From: Bacteroidales bacterium
GTDB taxonomy: Bacteria; Bacteroidota; Bacteroidia; Bacteroidales; JAOZVK01
NCBI GenBank assembly: GCA_029938185.1
Contig: JAOZVK010000361.1
Coordinates: 1-6,103, forward strand
Direction of reading: 5' to 3'
DNA length: 6,103 bases
The translations under genes and the position numbers were made by a program. Below, in pieces: positions 5,792 to 6,103 of this stretch. A model generated the notes under the pieces. It made no database searches and was not told the DNA's origin. It saw only the letters and a list, made by a program, of their open reading frames with translations. Within the stretch, counting starts at the first letter, position 1, and every line of letters begins with the position of its first letter.

Positions 5792-5864
5792 TTAATTATA
5801 CTTTCAATGGTTCAATGATACAATTATACAATATTATTATTAATAGCTCATAACATTTTTATAA
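5792..5864 (+). repeat. 8-bp tandem repeat element, copy B (three units)
   Basis: Three units are present: AATGGTTC (5806-5813), AATGATAC (5814-5821) and AATTATAC (5822-5829). They sit between flanks that match copy A: left TTAATTATACTTTC, and right AATATT followed by ATTAATA and ATAACA. Orientation is the same as copy A. The units are the same three variants that make up copy A's 24-bp block, but in a different order, so copies A and B are related while their internal arrays have changed independently. Confidence 0.75.
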
Positions 5865-5951
5865 AAGTAAAATCCTTAAATAGTATAGGAATCGTTAAAA
5901 AATAACTTTCCGATTTGTTTTTTGTAAGATACTTATATTTAGGTGTAAACC

Positions 5952-5986
5952 AATTCGTAATTCGTAATTTATAATTCGTCATTCCC
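5952..5986 (+). repeat. 7-bp tandem repeat (AATTCGT), five units
   Basis: Five contiguous 7-bp units: AATTCGT, AATTCGT, AATTTAT, AATTCGT, CATTCCC. Three are exact, the fourth type has two changes and the last three. It lies in the non-coding stretch and is unrelated in sequence to the 8-bp element. Arrays of this kind are, from memory, common between genes in Bacteroidota. No role is evident. Confidence 0.7.
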
Positions 5987-6103
5987 ATAACAAGTTTTTA
6001 TATTTAGCACAAACAACTAACAAAATCAAGATTTTATTTTTAGTTATAGCCTGGTCTTATAAAAATACGAGCAAAAATAGCTTATTTAAGTTTTTTATTA
6101 GTT

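Larger units (their letters stand above)
5576..6103. other. Non-coding, repeat-rich stretch of 528 bases
   Basis: I see no credible coding frame on either strand, no tRNA-like fold and no transposase remnant. It holds the possible promoter at 5615-5643, the second 32-bp repeat copy, the second 8-bp repeat element and a 7-bp tandem array, each listed separately. The last 110 or so bases have no recognisable feature; they might lead into a gene beyond the window. Confidence 0.6.

Overview
The window is AT-rich and reads like a Bacteroidota (Bacteroidetes-type) chromosome. Start regions are A/T-rich and lack Shine-Dalgarno sites, TAnnTTTG-like promoter boxes occur, and the genes are of kinds common in that phylum. 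I cannot name a genus. No mobile-element gene, tRNA, rRNA or CRISPR array is visible.

Layout. Bases 1-145 are a leader that holds one copy of a 32-bp dispersed repeat and a possible -7 box. Bases 146-1717 (+) encode an intact exported M1-family zinc aminopeptidase. Bases 1718-2134 are a convergent intergenic region with a palindromic, possibly terminating repeat and a 10-unit array of an 8-bp sequence inside a longer dispersed element; a doubtful small ORF on the minus strand runs into that array. Bases 2135-5575 (-) are one large multidomain signalling gene. Bases 5576-6103 are non-coding: a possible promoter for the large gene, a second copy of the 32-bp repeat, a second copy of the 8-bp element, and a 7-bp tandem array.

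The main result is the minus-strand gene. Read separately it looks like four short genes: kinase N-lobe; kinase C-lobe plus ATPase; GAF plus phosphatase N-half; phosphatase C-half. Joined in order they form one protein: Ser/Thr kinase-like domain, AAA/NACHT-like ATPase, the last part of a TPR-like region, GAF, coiled coil, SpoIIE/PP2C-type phosphatase. Four separate lesions break it. They are a nonsense codon in the kinase catalytic loop, an apparent in-frame loss of most of the TPR-like region, a one-base frameshift before the GAF domain, and a two-base frameshift inside the phosphatase motif GVPGAF. The sequence around each lesion still matches the family closely, so the decay looks recent. 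Homopolymer sequencing errors could explain at most the two frameshifts.

The peptidase and the signalling gene are convergent and need not be functionally linked. The flanks are rich in short repeats, with relatives of two families on each side of the broken gene. This fits a repeat-rich, eroding chromosome segment. I found no convincing new defence or biosynthetic system.
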